From NCBI GenBank assembly GCA_020466095.1, contig CM035808.1, forward strand, positions 38,848,395-38,912,394: a stretch of DNA of 64,000 nt. Direction: 5' to 3'. The notes beneath the pieces were generated by a model. It was given only the letters and a program-made list of their open reading frames with translations, searched no databases and was not told the origin of the DNA. The stretch's first letter is position 1. Each line of letters begins with the position of its first letter. The translations under genes and the position numbers were made by a program. The DNA comes from Chlorops oryzae (Eukaryota > Arthropoda > Insecta > Diptera > Chloropidae). Below, in pieces: positions 11,241-21,019 of this stretch.

Positions 11241-12536
11241 TTAAATGATTTCGACCTCACGCAGTCGATGTTGCGTAAGGAATCCAATATCGAATATGAC
11301 TTCCTGCTGTAGTATTTCTTTTACTGTATACTTTTGCGATTCCTCATATGCATACAGAATGCTAGTATCGTGCAACATCATCTTACACTTTCCCAATGCA
11401 AGAATACAATTGCGTAGACGCGATATTACTACACGATCGTTCAGTGGCACAACTTCGGAGAGATTCTGAGCAAATCCTCCGTCGCCGCCTTCCGTTTCCG
11501 AATTAGCCGTTGGAGATATCCAGATATAACCATTATTTCCCAGGATTATCGAAGCGCCGCAAGGCAAATTGTGGAAATGTGTCTTTCGGCGCATCACCAA
11601 CGAAGGAGAAACTTTAACCAAAACACCCTGAGAAAGTTTTCCATATTTCAAACTTCGTGTATAGAGTGACAGGGTGCCATCATCGAATATGTTTTGTACT
11701 TCAGCCGATATAAGATCACCTTCTTGCAAATATTTTCGCATCATTTGCTCATCCTCCGCGGAACGTCGCCTAAGCTCGCCGCCTGGAAGATTCACTGACG
11801 ATAAAAGCAAGACGGATTCAAGTCGCGCATTGGTGTCAACACGCCAGCGCTTTTGTTGTACCTATTAAAGGATTTTGTTTTTATATGTGAAAACAATCAC
11901 TTCTGAAGTAAATGTCACTAGTCCTAGAGTCACTCCTGCACCAGGACTGGTTACAAACCATACATATTCCCATTGACATTTTCTATGAACACAATGAGGG
12001 AAGAAACATGTTGACGTTGGAACTAGCGATGCAGTAGACTCCACAAGACCAGTTGGGTACATTTACTTTCGTACGTCATCAGAAAAGGGCATGGCCGGGG
12101 CTATCGTAGCTCACTATCCACGCTCTGATTCACGCAAATTAAATATATTAGGATGAATGTTCGATAAAATAGTGTCCGTCTGTAGTTCTTTTGTCTCTGG
12201 TGCAACAGCGGTGACATTTACTGCAGGGATAATACTTACTTCGCTTATTCGCGCAACAACAACATCGCCAATTTCACCCACATAACGGCTCTTTAGAGGT
12301 TTCACTGAAACTAATTTATTGACTTGTTCCATAATACCAGCGACAGAGGATTTAATATGGTCGTCCTCCACATATGTTCCGTGTCCTTTCATGAATCCTT
12401 GTTGGGTAGTTACGAATTCTCCAGGCGTAAAGAGCCGTGGAGCGTTCGATTGGTCTTGGGCAAGCAGTGAGTTGTCCACACGATCCAACGCGAGCCGGAT
12501 ACGTATGTTGGGAATAGTGAATCCATTGGATGCCAT
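11241..12536 (-). CDS. Rrp4: Exosome complex cap subunit Rrp4 (EXOSC2)
   Basis: Two coding exons, 12536-12240 and 11861-11241, are joined in phase 0 across a 378-bp intron (donor GTAAGTATT, acceptor TTTAATAG). They encode 305 residues, against about 293 in human EXOSC2. The N-terminal domain carries FTPGEFVTT and GFMKGHGTYV (about residues 36-55). An S1 RNA-binding domain follows, split by the intron at VGEIGDVVVARISE/VQQKRWRVD. The KH domain has ILGNNGYIWISP (near residue 190), the Rrp4 version of the GxxG loop region. Rrp4 is one of three S1/KH proteins capping the nuclear and cytoplasmic 3'-5' RNA exosome. The start MASNGF is the first ATG with A at -3. The frame beyond the donor into 12114 is intronic read-through. 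No defects seen. Confidence 0.95.
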
Positions 12537-12907
12537 TATGAGTCCCAGGTATTACATGAATCGCGTTTAAACGTTCTATATTATTAATACAATTTAAACA
12601 CGAGAAACGTGCTGTAGGCAGTGCTGCCTACTCACAGAGAGACATGAAAAATTCCCTTTTCCCCATTTTAGTTTAAATAAAATCCCATCTTTTAAAATTC
12701 CTGACTATTATGGACAAGTTACATGCGTCGGTATTTACAGCATTAAGGAATAATTTTATATTTCCCGATTTAGTGTTTCAAAAATAGCTTCATTGTTAAA
12801 AGCATTTTTATATTTAATTAGAAACAAATTGTCGGCGTTTTCTAGCTGTTTTCAAGCCATAACATTCTTCTTCCTTACTTACCTTCTACAATTGCGATGG
12901 TTCATAG

Positions 12908-13017
12908 TAGGTCTGTTCGCGTACTGAACGAAACTGCCCAAAACTGCCCAATTTTCATACAGTTTACAAAAAATTGGGCAGTTTTGGGCAGTTTCGTGCA
13001 GTACGCGAACAGACCTA
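12908..13017. mobile_element. 110-bp palindromic MITE
   Basis: The arms begin TAGGTCTGTTCGCGTACTG and pair for about 48 bp, through AACTGCCCAAAACTGCCCAA, around a short AT-rich centre. The unit is nearly a perfect hairpin with no coding capacity. A target duplication was not clear. Confidence 0.75.
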
Positions 13018-13670
13018 GTATGCGATGGAAAGTATAGTGAGATTCACTTAGGTGCGCAAATAGTCGTTCGCAAATTTTATCATTCTGTGTGAACAACCCC
13101 ATCGTTAAGTGCTGGAAAAAATTTGTGCATATGAACAACAGCTGATTGCCATCTAAATTGAAGTTTTGAACAATTTTTTCACATTCAGTTCGACAATTTA
13201 CCAAAAAAGAATTCAGAAATGCCGAAAATAAGCAACAACAAAAATTTGTTATATGTAGAAGAACATGCAAACCAAGTAACACGTGATGCAAACCTACCGG
13301 TTCCATTATTTGCTTCGAAATAATTTAAAGAGCTGACTCCAAATAAACAATTTCCTGTTCCAACCTAAGGTCATATACACGAACATATCTGTTGTCAAAC
13401 AAGTATGGAAAAATTGTTTTATTCTGATAAACCGCATCGCTTTTAAAAATTTTAGTTTTATACAAACCAAAGTGGAAAGTTATTTTAACTTGGTAATTAT
13501 AATCGTCGTTATATTATAAACTTTAGCCTTAAAGTCAAATAATTAAACTTTTATAAGCATTTAAACATAATTGTTCCTGTATGTGGCCTCTTCGCAACTA
13601 GCACTCTACTTTTGCGCATCAAAAACGCTGCGCATATCGGTTTGTGTTTCGCAAAAATTTTCTCGTACAA

Positions 13671-13800
13671 TAGTGGTACTCATGCAGCTTCGCAAATGCC
13701 TTCGCAACTTTTCCCCATCGTAAATTTTCATATAAATTTTGACAGTTGTGTGACAAATTTCTCATTTCCCACAATTTTCGAAGCTGCATAAGTCCCACTA
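13671..13800 (-). mobile_element. MITE family M2, copy 1
   Basis: A 130-bp palindromic unit has ends TAGTGGTACTCATGCAGCTT and TAGTGGGACTTATGCAGCTT. It is the inverted copy of 16220-16348, with the same GATGGG..AAGTTGCGAAGG core. The open frames seen on either strand are by-products of this repeat. Confidence 0.8.
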
Positions 13801-13929
13801 ATTTGTGACAGTTCAATTTGCGAAATCTCAAATTTTGTGAAATCACGTCTTTTACACACCTTAGTGATCCCCACTTATGTGATAGATCGAAAATGGAAAC
13901 CGCTCATAGCAGCTACCATGCGAGATATA

Positions 13930-13947
13930 GCTTGCGATATCGCAAGC
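13930..13947. repeat. 18-bp perfect palindrome
   Basis: GCTTGCGATATCGCAAGC is perfectly self-complementary. It is followed at 13955-13964 by another half-site, GCTTGCGATA. Function unknown; it may be part of a decayed palindromic element. Confidence 0.7.
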
Positions 13948-14430
13948 CTCTATCGCTTGCGATAAGATGTCACTTTGGAGTTTCCCTCGAGTTTCGAATT
14001 AACGAGTGTCGACTGTTCAATACTTATCAGCTTTGACACATTTGACACGTCTCTGTCAACGCAACGTACGAAAGTTAGTCAAATTTCAACTTTCGACGTA
14101 CGTCAAATACTTTGACAGCTATGTATCAGCTGGCTGTTATATCTGTTGGGATAATTTGTGAAATAGTTTAATTATATGATACATATCTAGCGTTGTGTCA
14201 ATAAAAATGGAGGATGAACGAATTGAGCCTGAACATATATGTCCCTGTGAGTTCGATAAAAGACGAGAGGGAGATATACGTCGCTACCATTAATGTCAGT
14301 CAAAAACGGTGACGGATAACGTACAACGTATTATATGTGCCCCCGCCATTATAACTTCAATTTTGCTTCGGTGCTACACTTATAACATAGGATTTATGTC
14401 GTTGCGTTATCTACCAAATAATGCACCAGC

Positions 14431-14760
14431 TAACACGGCAGCCACACGTTCAATTTTTGGCTTTCAAGTTCCCATACACTCAAAACATTTTACTAACACA
14501 CTCACACTTTTAGGACTTGAACGCCAACTTGACTTCAATTTTTCTTTCAAGATCCGTTTCAATTTTACGTTCAAGTTTTTAACAGCTGATCATAGTTGCA
14601 TAGCATTCTAAGTTGTTTCCTTGACGACGGCATTTTGAAAATAAAATTGCCTTTCAAGTTGCGTGCAGCCTACGTCATAGCTTCAATTTTAAAGAAATTT
14701 GACAACCAGTAGGTGTGCTCAACTTGAAAGCAAATTATTGAACGTGTGGCTGCAGTGTAA
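14431..14760. mobile_element. 330-bp MITE with ~35-bp inverted repeats
   Basis: The left end is TAACACGGCAGCCACACGTT followed by CAATTTTTGGCTTTCAAGTT. The right end in reverse complement is TTACACTGCAGCCACACGTT followed by CAATAATTTGCTTTCAAGTT. No transposase frame is present. Confidence 0.75.
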
Positions 14761-14907
14761 AAAAAAATTAACTAAAATCCAAACGCACGGGGAATAGAGA
14801 AGAACGCTCCCATACCACATCCCCGAACGCCCATCGCTATCAAACAAACTTTGTCGCTGATGATTTGTCGCCTTGTGTGAACGGCGATTAATATAAACAA
14901 AAAAATA

Positions 14908-15548
14908 ATGCTGGGTTCATGCTTAGCCCTAAAAGCGCTTTTTAGCGCATTTAGCTCTTAACGCGACTTTAAATGTGCTTTTAGCCATACAAAATTTGAA
15001 AGCTTAATGCAAGTAAAAGCAACTTCAATGTAGCATTAAGGCGAATGCAACTCTGCTAACTTCGAAAAATTTCATGTTTCGAACTATTTGACAGTACGAA
15101 TATATGGCAGCACTGCTGGTTTGTTTACGTTTTTGCTGGTTTGTTTACGTTTTCCAGTCGTCACGCACAAGTTCTATTCCTAGTTAATAGTCTAATGTTT
15201 ATGTAGTTCATTACACAATTTTGCACACCTTTGTATAATATAAAGCGAGCAGTTGCAAAAAACTGGCACGCTTTTTGTTTATAGCACATATCGATGTGTT
15301 TAATTGTTCAATTTTGTTTAAATTGAACAGAATGGACAGGTATATCTGCACAATAAATAAAATGAATTTCAGCCGACGCATTTCGATTTCTTTTTCATCA
15401 AATTAAAACAGGACAGTTGTTTTGTAAGTCGAGAACATATGTTGTGTGTAAAAGCACATTTACTTAATGCGGCACTATGAACACTCTTCGCAAAATCGCT
15501 TTTCGAAAACCGTAAATGCGCTTTTAGGGCTAAGCATGAACATAGCAT
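14908..15548. mobile_element. MITE with TIR GTTCATGCTTAGCCCTAAAA
   Basis: The motif GTTCATGCTTAGCCCTAAAA then GCGC occurs near the left end and, inverted, near the right end. The ends are about 35 bp with some mismatches. The interior has no recognised gene. A short direct repeat, CTGGTTTGTTTACGTTTT-like, occurs at about 15115-15155. Confidence 0.7.
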
Positions 15549-15631
15549 AAGCATGGGCAAATCGGGAGAATGCATCGATTTATATATTATCAATGAGCCA
15601 TTTTACACAAGTCTATTATTACATTTATACG

Positions 15632-16049
15632 TACGCCTTATTCGCGAATAAGAATATCGCGAATAGCGAATTTTACCGTATAAACGGTCTTATTCACGAA
15701 TAGCTAATTCACGAATTCACATTTTTCGCTGATTTCTCTCTTTTTGACGATCCGGCAGCGCTTTTGTTTAATTTTAGTTCAAAAATCTAGCAAAAGAGAT
15801 GGAGAACGGAAAGGAAACCAACCGCTGCACATGGATACTACTTTAATCAGAGACTGACATTTTTTTACTTTTGAAAAACTAATTGGTAAAAGCATTCCTG
15901 ATGCTATGACATCATATATTTTTCATGTGTGCCACCATTTAATTTCGTTTTGGCAGTCAGGTAGCGCTAAGACCAACTAATGTCGGTTGCCGTATAAACG
16001 GTGACTTCACTATTCGCGATATTCTTATTCGTGAATAAGGTTTAACGTA
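15632..16049. mobile_element. MITE with TIR CCTTATTCGCGAATAAGAAT
   Basis: The left end reads CCTTATTCGCGAATAAGAAT then ATCGCGAATAG. The right end in reverse complement is CCTTATTCACGAATAAGAAT then ATCGCGAATAG. A CGTATAAACGG motif follows each arm inside. The element is about 420 bp and non-coding. Confidence 0.75.
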
Positions 16050-16086
16050 TAAACGTAGTATATTGTTGACCGTCAATTCTTGTTAT

Positions 16087-16214
16087 ATGCCTGCCACACG
16101 TAGATCGAAATTGCTCAATTTCAAAAAATTACAGAACAAATTTGACATTTGAAATTGAGGCAATTTCAATTTTGTTCTGAAACTGCTCAATTTCGATATA
16201 CGTGTGTCAGGCAT
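16087..16214. mobile_element. MITE family M1, copy 1
   Basis: A 128-bp palindrome starts ATGCCTGCCACACGTAGATC and ends in the inverted CGTGTGTCAGGCAT. A nearly identical copy is at 21723-21850. The unit folds into one long hairpin. AT or TA dinucleotides flank it, but the target duplication is too short to be certain. It interrupts a larger repeat related to 22785-23389. Confidence 0.8.
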
Positions 16215-16219
16215 ATTAT

Positions 16220-16348
16220 TAGTGGGACTCATGCAGCTTCGCAAATTGTGGGAAATGAGAAATTTGTCACACAACTGTCAAAATTTATATGAAAATTTAC
16301 GATGGGAAAAGTTGCGAAGGCATTTGCGAAGCAGCATGAGTACCACTA
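16220..16348 (+). mobile_element. MITE family M2, copy 2
   Basis: The unit starts TAGTGGGACTCATGCAGCTT and ends with inverted GCTGCATGA..ACCACTA. It is the same family as 13671-13800 but in the opposite orientation. Only 5 bp separate it from the M1 copy on its left. Confidence 0.8.
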
Positions 16349-16450
16349 TTGTCTTTCGGTATTGCGTTCGTGTTTACACCATTTTTCCTTTTTCATACAG
16401 GGGTGACATATTAAAATATATAAGGAATATAACTTATGCATCTCTGCTTA

Positions 16451-16594
16451 GTCCCGGTTTAAACAGGGAGACAAAACGCGAGACACTGGAAGGAAACACA
16501 TGAGAGTGACGGAGATGGGATGTCTTTCGTATCGGTCACTCTCATGTGTTTCTTGCCAGTGTCTCGGGTTTTATCTCCCTGTTTAAGCCGGGAC
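16451..16594. mobile_element. PIF/Harbinger-like MITE, 3-bp TTA duplication
   Basis: A 144-bp element begins GTCCCGGTTTAAACAGGGAG and ends with the inverted CTCCCTGTTTAAGCCGGGAC. The arms pair for more than 60 bp, through CACATGAGAGTGAC. TTA flanks both ends (16448-16450, 16595-16597). The related repeat at 22785-23389 has the uninterrupted sequence CTCTGATTAAGGGTTGATAG, the empty site. A 3-bp TWA duplication is typical of PIF/Harbinger. Confidence 0.85.
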
Positions 16595-16705
16595 TTAAGG
16601 GTTGATAGCAAAAACATGAATGCAGCACTGCTTATTTTGGTTGTTAATTATTCGAAAGCTACACATTGAACAGGATTGCACGCGATCATTGATCTGAAAT
16701 TTAAA

Positions 16706-16919
16706 ATGTATAAAAGAAAAATAGAATTGGTTGAAAGTATTCTTGAATGCATGCACCAAGTATGTGAGATGGACTCCGACGATAGTGATAAGGATGACAT
16801 ACTAATGTGTAAGTTTATGCAAATAGTGTACGTGAGAAAAATTTTATAAATATTTCTTTTAGACCTGGCGGATTTAGGTGAGAGAGCCACACAGATCCCA
16901 ATCAAGAGGCGGAAAAAAC
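16706..16919 (+). pseudogene. Two putative coding exons, likely transposon gene remnant
   Basis: An ATG at 16706 opens 34 codons (MYKRKIELVESILECMHQV onward, acidic DSDDSDKDD near the end). They stop at a consensus donor GTAAGT (16809). After a 54-bp intron with acceptor CTTTTAG, the frame continues in phase for 18 codons (YLADLGERA..RRKK) to a second GTAAGT (16920). No third exon was found. The acidic N-terminus and basic RRKK could be the start of a transposase or Myb-like protein, but I do not recognise it. It sits in a repeat related to 22785-23389. Confidence 0.35.
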
Positions 16920-17297
16920 GTAAGTGGATGAATCAGTGATCAAAAAGTAAACAAAGCCGGGTCAGACGTGTGAATGCATGAGAAAGAAACGCACGTCTGT
17001 CTTTACTTAATAAATTCGAAACATTTGTTCCTGTCTCTGACGCGGCAATTGGTTGTCATTGTCAGTTTAGAGGGTTTCCACCTAGATTTAGGGTTTTTTG
17101 GCTCTTTGGGGGAGTTTAGGGGGAACAAATTGCGAATTTCATTTTGTTCGGTATAGGGAATAGGTCAAAATTGCTGTTGTTCTTTTCAAATTTAATTTTA
17201 TAGGAATTGGGGGGAACATATCGAATCTAGGGGGATTTAAGGAGGATCCACTTGGCAACACTGCCATCTTATCTAAACGTCAAAGCGAAGAAGTAAA

Positions 17298-19396
17298 ATG
17301 GAAAACTGGCTCCGCGAACGTTTATCAATATGCCTCGAATTCGAAGTGCCGGATGACATGATTAAGTTCATTTTGTCCTTAAAGACTCCAGAGGAATTCG
17401 ATGAACACTTTGAATCTTTGCTCAATAAAGAATGTCAGGAGCATCGCCTCTTCTTGGAAGATGCCAAACGAAGGCTCTTTTGTAAGTAAGGCCTCGGTAC
17501 AATACTCCGAGAGTAATGCGTGCGTGCGAGAGAGAGAGAGATAGAGATACAGGGAGAGCGAAAAGGAGAGTACTGCACACAAGACTCTCGGTCTATTGTA
17601 CACAGGTTCTAAATGCGCATAGTTTTGGAGCCAGGACGTTGTTGTTGGACCGACAAAAACTGTTACATTCAAATCTTCATCCGCCATCGACTTTTTAGCG
17701 AATCTTTTTTATTTTGCAGGCAAGGCACTACCGAAGAAAAAACAACGGCAGGAACCGGAGAAAAAATCATTAGTGATCAATTCGGCCAATTCGGCCCCAA
17801 TTAAACAGAACATGAGTCCTAAGGATCAACAGCAGCAACAACAACAACAACAACAAAGCAAAAGGGCGCCAAAAAGAAGACAAAGTTCGTCAATTTGTAC
17901 ACGAATGATGGTAGCGTTAAAGGCGACATCATAATGCTCAAAGGGCGACGATCTTGCGACTGCCAAGCCTCCCAACATGCACTAGTTAATAACTGTCTTA
18001 GTTGTGGGCGAATTGTTTGTGCGCAGGAAGGCAGCGGTCCATGTCTTTTCTGCGGGGAAATAGTTTGCACAAACGAAGAAATGCAGATCCTGCGAGCTGG
18101 CTCCAAGAAGGGCGACAACTTATTGAAAAGTCTCAAAGAGAAGGGCGGTGGTGAATCTCTGAAGAAAGCATTGGAACAACGCGATCGTTTGCTGGAATAT
18201 GACCGCAATGCCGAGAAACGTACAACAGTTATTGACGACGAGCTGGATTACTTTGAAGTGGGCTAGCTCTATCAGATTCAATATGACTAAAGTTTTTACT
18301 AAACGCTTTACTGTTTTTATTTAAGGAAAACTCTGTTTGGCTATCTGATGTGGAGCGTTCCAAATTGGCAGTATTAAAAGAAGAGCTACACAATCAGAAG
18401 CATAGCAGCCGTGCTAAACGTAAAATCAAAGTTGATTTCGCTGGGCGTGAAATTGAAGATGATATCACAGTTTCAAAGGAATTCGAAAACAAGGTCTTAG
18501 CGGAAGTTGCTCAGACCAGTGCCTCGCATAATGACAGTAGCAACTGGTCTTCAAAGCAAAATGCAATAAAAATTACACCAGACACATGCGATACCGATCC
18601 AAATTTAGAGGGCGTGCGTCCAATCTACAAGCTTACGGCAGAGGGTAGAGAACTAGCTAAAGGTCTACAGATTCCAGATACAAACTTCGACCGCGCGTAT
18701 AATCGTGTACAAGATAAGCAGCTGCTGGAAATGCAAGATATGCGTCAATGCCTTTCGCTGCATCAGCCGTGGGCCTCCTTGTTAGTGGCAGGCATCAAGA
18801 AGTAAGTTTCTCTTCACAAGTTTCTCGATATTTGTTCTCTGAAAAATGTTTTTTTTTTTTTTTTTTTTTTGATAGGCACGAAGGAAGAGTTTGGTACACT
18901 GAACATCGTGGTCGGTTGTGGATAGCATCAACTGCGAAGGAACCACATGAAGATGATATTCGTGAGCTAGAGGCTTTCTACAAAGAATACTACAATGGTA
19001 CTATTGAAATCTCCGAAATTTATCTTTCATTAACGCTTTTTAATGGTATTATATATCACTTGTAGATCCAACAATTCAATTCCCAGAACACTATCCAAGT
19101 GGTTGTCTTTTGGGCTGTGTGAAAGTCGAAGACTGTTTGCCTCAAGAGGAATATCGCGAGTTTTATCCCAATGGCGAATCCCAAAGCCCCTATGTAATCG
19201 TATGCGCAAATCCTGAAAAATTGCCAGTTGTATTTCCAATCAAAGGGCAGCAGAAAATTTGTAAGATAACTAGACAGGAATTAATTTCTGAACAGTCCTC
19301 ATAACTTATTGTGGTTTCTTTTCAGATCAAATCGATCCCAAAATACATACAGCTGCCTGTAAGACTTTAATGCGCTTGAAAACTGCCAAAGGCTAA
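17298..19396 (+). CDS. Activating signal cointegrator 1 (TRIP4/ASC-1), apparent frameshift
   Basis: Six coding exons are read: 17298-17481, 17720-18257, 18326-18801, 18876-18997, 19066-19260 and 19326-19396, about 528 codons (human TRIP4 has 581). The C2HC5 zinc finger (CDCQASQHALVNNCLSCG then CAQEGSGPCLFCGEIVC) lies near residues 130-175. The ELDYFE/ENSVWLSDVER junction follows. The C-terminal ASCH domain starts at LSLHQPWASLLVAGIKK. TRIP4 acts in the ASC-1 complex with ASCC2 and ASCC3, in transcription coactivation and clearance of stalled ribosomes. The exon 2 reading from its acceptor (KALPKKKQRQ, then a CAA/CAG polyglutamine run) is out of frame with the zinc finger. One base is missing, or two extra, between about 17823 and 17876. 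The exon 2 donor GTGGGC is weak but gives the right junction. Confidence 0.9.
17830..17857 (+). repeat. CAA/CAG trinucleotide tract in TRIP4 exon 2
   Basis: About nine CAG and CAA codons encode polyglutamine. The frame conflict in the TRIP4 gene falls in or just after this tract, among several short A runs. Confidence 0.85.
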
Positions 19397-19490
19397 ATAA
19401 TAAGGCTAAATATAATTTGTTAGTAATTTAGTTTTAACTCAAAATCTTTCCAAGGAACGGGCATTAGAAGGAGAACGTTCAAAGTGGAGC

Positions 19491-19496
19491 AATAAA
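19491..19496 (+). promoter_or_regulatory. Poly(A) signal of TRIP4
   Basis: AATAAA lies 95 bp after the stop codon and about 40 bp before the left end of the Helentron-type element. Confidence 0.5.
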
Positions 19497-19664
19497 CTTG
19501 CCTGCGAAAAAATTTCATGCACTCTAATATCTTGTTATACCTTTTCCGAAGGAAAGGGTATATTAAGTTTGGCACGGTGTATGTAACATACCAAAGGAGT
19601 CGCGGTAGATATAGACATATATATATATTCTTGATCAGGGTGACAAGAGGAATCGATCTAGCCA

Positions 19665-19704
<40 letters not shown>

Positions 19705-19705
19705 G
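19665..19705. repeat. GTCT microsatellite
   Basis: About ten GTCT units sit just after the conserved core of the Helentron-type element. Open frames of repeated CLSV residues come from it. Confidence 0.9.
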
Positions 19706-20119
19706 GTCACACTTTAGTTTTTCGTAATTTACTCCTAAGCCATGAAAGATATCATATTGAAATTTGGCATGGACTTCAGCCAGGTAAATGTCCGAAAAAC
19801 TGCATACAAATTTTTTTCGTAGTCCCTTCTTGGGTCGTGGGAAGTGGTTCAGAAGTTTCAAAAATCACGATTTTTAACGTTTTTCCTGGATAACTTTTTT
19901 ACTATACATCCCAGCTTATTGAAATTTGGTGAGTGTATAGCTACTATGTAGACTTAAGCTTTCGCTGAAAAAAAATTGCGACATCGCTATAACTATGGTC
20001 ATCATCCTACACAATAGAAAAAAACACTCTTTCTCTTATTCTCATATCTGAATACAAAAATTATTTTTTTGCTTCTTCTGATTGTGTATTTTGCCGCCAA
20101 AAAAAAACTCGTCCATTAT

Positions 20120-20650
20120 GGATAAATTTTGACCATGACCACATTTCGCGAAATTCGCAAAAATTGATTTTCACTATTTTGAATTGAGTATTTCGCAGCT
20201 AAACAAAATGTCCTCTAAGGGTTAAAATTTGATCAAGACCACCATCCGCGAAATTCGCGAAAATTTGATTTTCACTATTTTGAATTGAGTATTTCGCAGT
20301 TAAACAAAATGTCCTCTAAGGGTTAAAATTTGATCAAGACCACCATCCGCGAAATTCGCGAAAACCTGATTTTCACTATTTTTAATTGAGTATTTCGCAG
20401 CTAAACAAAATGTCCTCTAACGGTTAAATTTTGACCATGACCACCATTCGCGAAATTCGCAAAAATTTAATTTTCACTATTTTGAATTGAGGTTTTCGCA
20501 GCTAGAAAAAATGTCCTCTTACGGTTAAATTTTGACCATGACCACCATTCGCGAAATTCGCAAAAATTTTATTTTCACTATTTTGAATTGAGGATTTCGC
20601 AGCTATACAAAATGTCCTCTAACGGTTAAAACTTGACCATGCTCACCATC
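20120..20650 (+). repeat. ~102-bp tandem array in Helentron-type element
   Basis: About five units are present. Each has GATTTTCACTATTTTGAATT, GAGTATTTCGCAGCTA, AAAATGTCCTCT and CCGCGAAATTCGC-type segments. AAAATGTCCTCT recurs at about 20207, 20308, 20408, 20508 and 20610. The units differ by scattered substitutions. One unit is present in the fragment at 4437-4703. Confidence 0.85.
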
Positions 20651-21019
20651 CGCGAAAATTTTGTGCTTAATAATAATCTCGAGTCTTAGAAGGTATAAAT
20701 AGATATCCAAGCTAGGACAACGAAAACGGCAGGAATTTTTGTTAAGGTAATGTTTTAACATATTTCAGGCTGAGGAAAAGGTATGTGTGCAGTCGGCTTA
20801 GCCGATGTAAACTTCTTTACTTGTTTTTATTTTAATTTTATTTGAGTTGATTTCGAACTTGGCATTTAGACTAAATGGGCTCCAAGAAAATATCTTCCAA
20901 AGCAGGATATTGAAACCTTACAAGCAGCATTTGGCAATGCGAAAGCACGAAAATGAAAGATTTAGATAATTGCGAAGATTAAGTACGTTTGAATATCATA
21001 AATTAAATTATTTTTGTTT

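Larger units (their letters stand above)
12537..17297. other. MITE-packed spacer between divergent Rrp4 and TRIP4
   Basis: About 4.7 kb separate two divergent housekeeping genes. Nine short inverted-repeat elements or palindromes are listed individually. The only possible coding material is the pair of putative exons at 16706-16919. Longer open frames here (around 13619 and 16204) are two orientations of the same MITE, not genes. Confidence 0.6.
19535..20823 (+). mobile_element. Helentron-type non-autonomous element (mini-me/DINE-like), copy A
   Basis: In order: 5' subterminal motif ATACCTTTTCC, a short TA tract, the core TTCTTGATCAGGGTGACAAG, a GTCT microsatellite (19665-19705), a ~102-bp tandem array, the inverted subterminal motif GGAAAAGGTAT (20777), the hairpin TCGGCTTAGCCGA, and the terminus CTTTACTTG. 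Subterminal inverted repeats plus a 3' hairpin about 10 bp from the end define Helentron-associated elements. A TA tract, conserved core and GTCY tract define dipteran mini-me. No coding capacity. Confidence 0.75.

Noticed and set aside
12114..12239. Continuation of Rrp4 exon 1 frame
   Set aside because: It follows a consensus GTAAGTATT donor. The spliced reading restores the S1 domain, so this is intronic read-through.
13619..13846. Open frame of 75 codons, similar to another at 16204-16503
   Set aside because: The two predicted proteins match only because both are translations of the palindromic M2 MITE.
19420..19861. Open frames of repeated DRQT or CLSV residues
   Set aside because: They are translations of the GTCT microsatellite in the Helentron-type element. 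The same applies at 49101-49645.
20120..20650. CRISPR-like array
   Set aside because: The repeats are contiguous ~102-bp units without unique spacers, inside a eukaryotic transposon.
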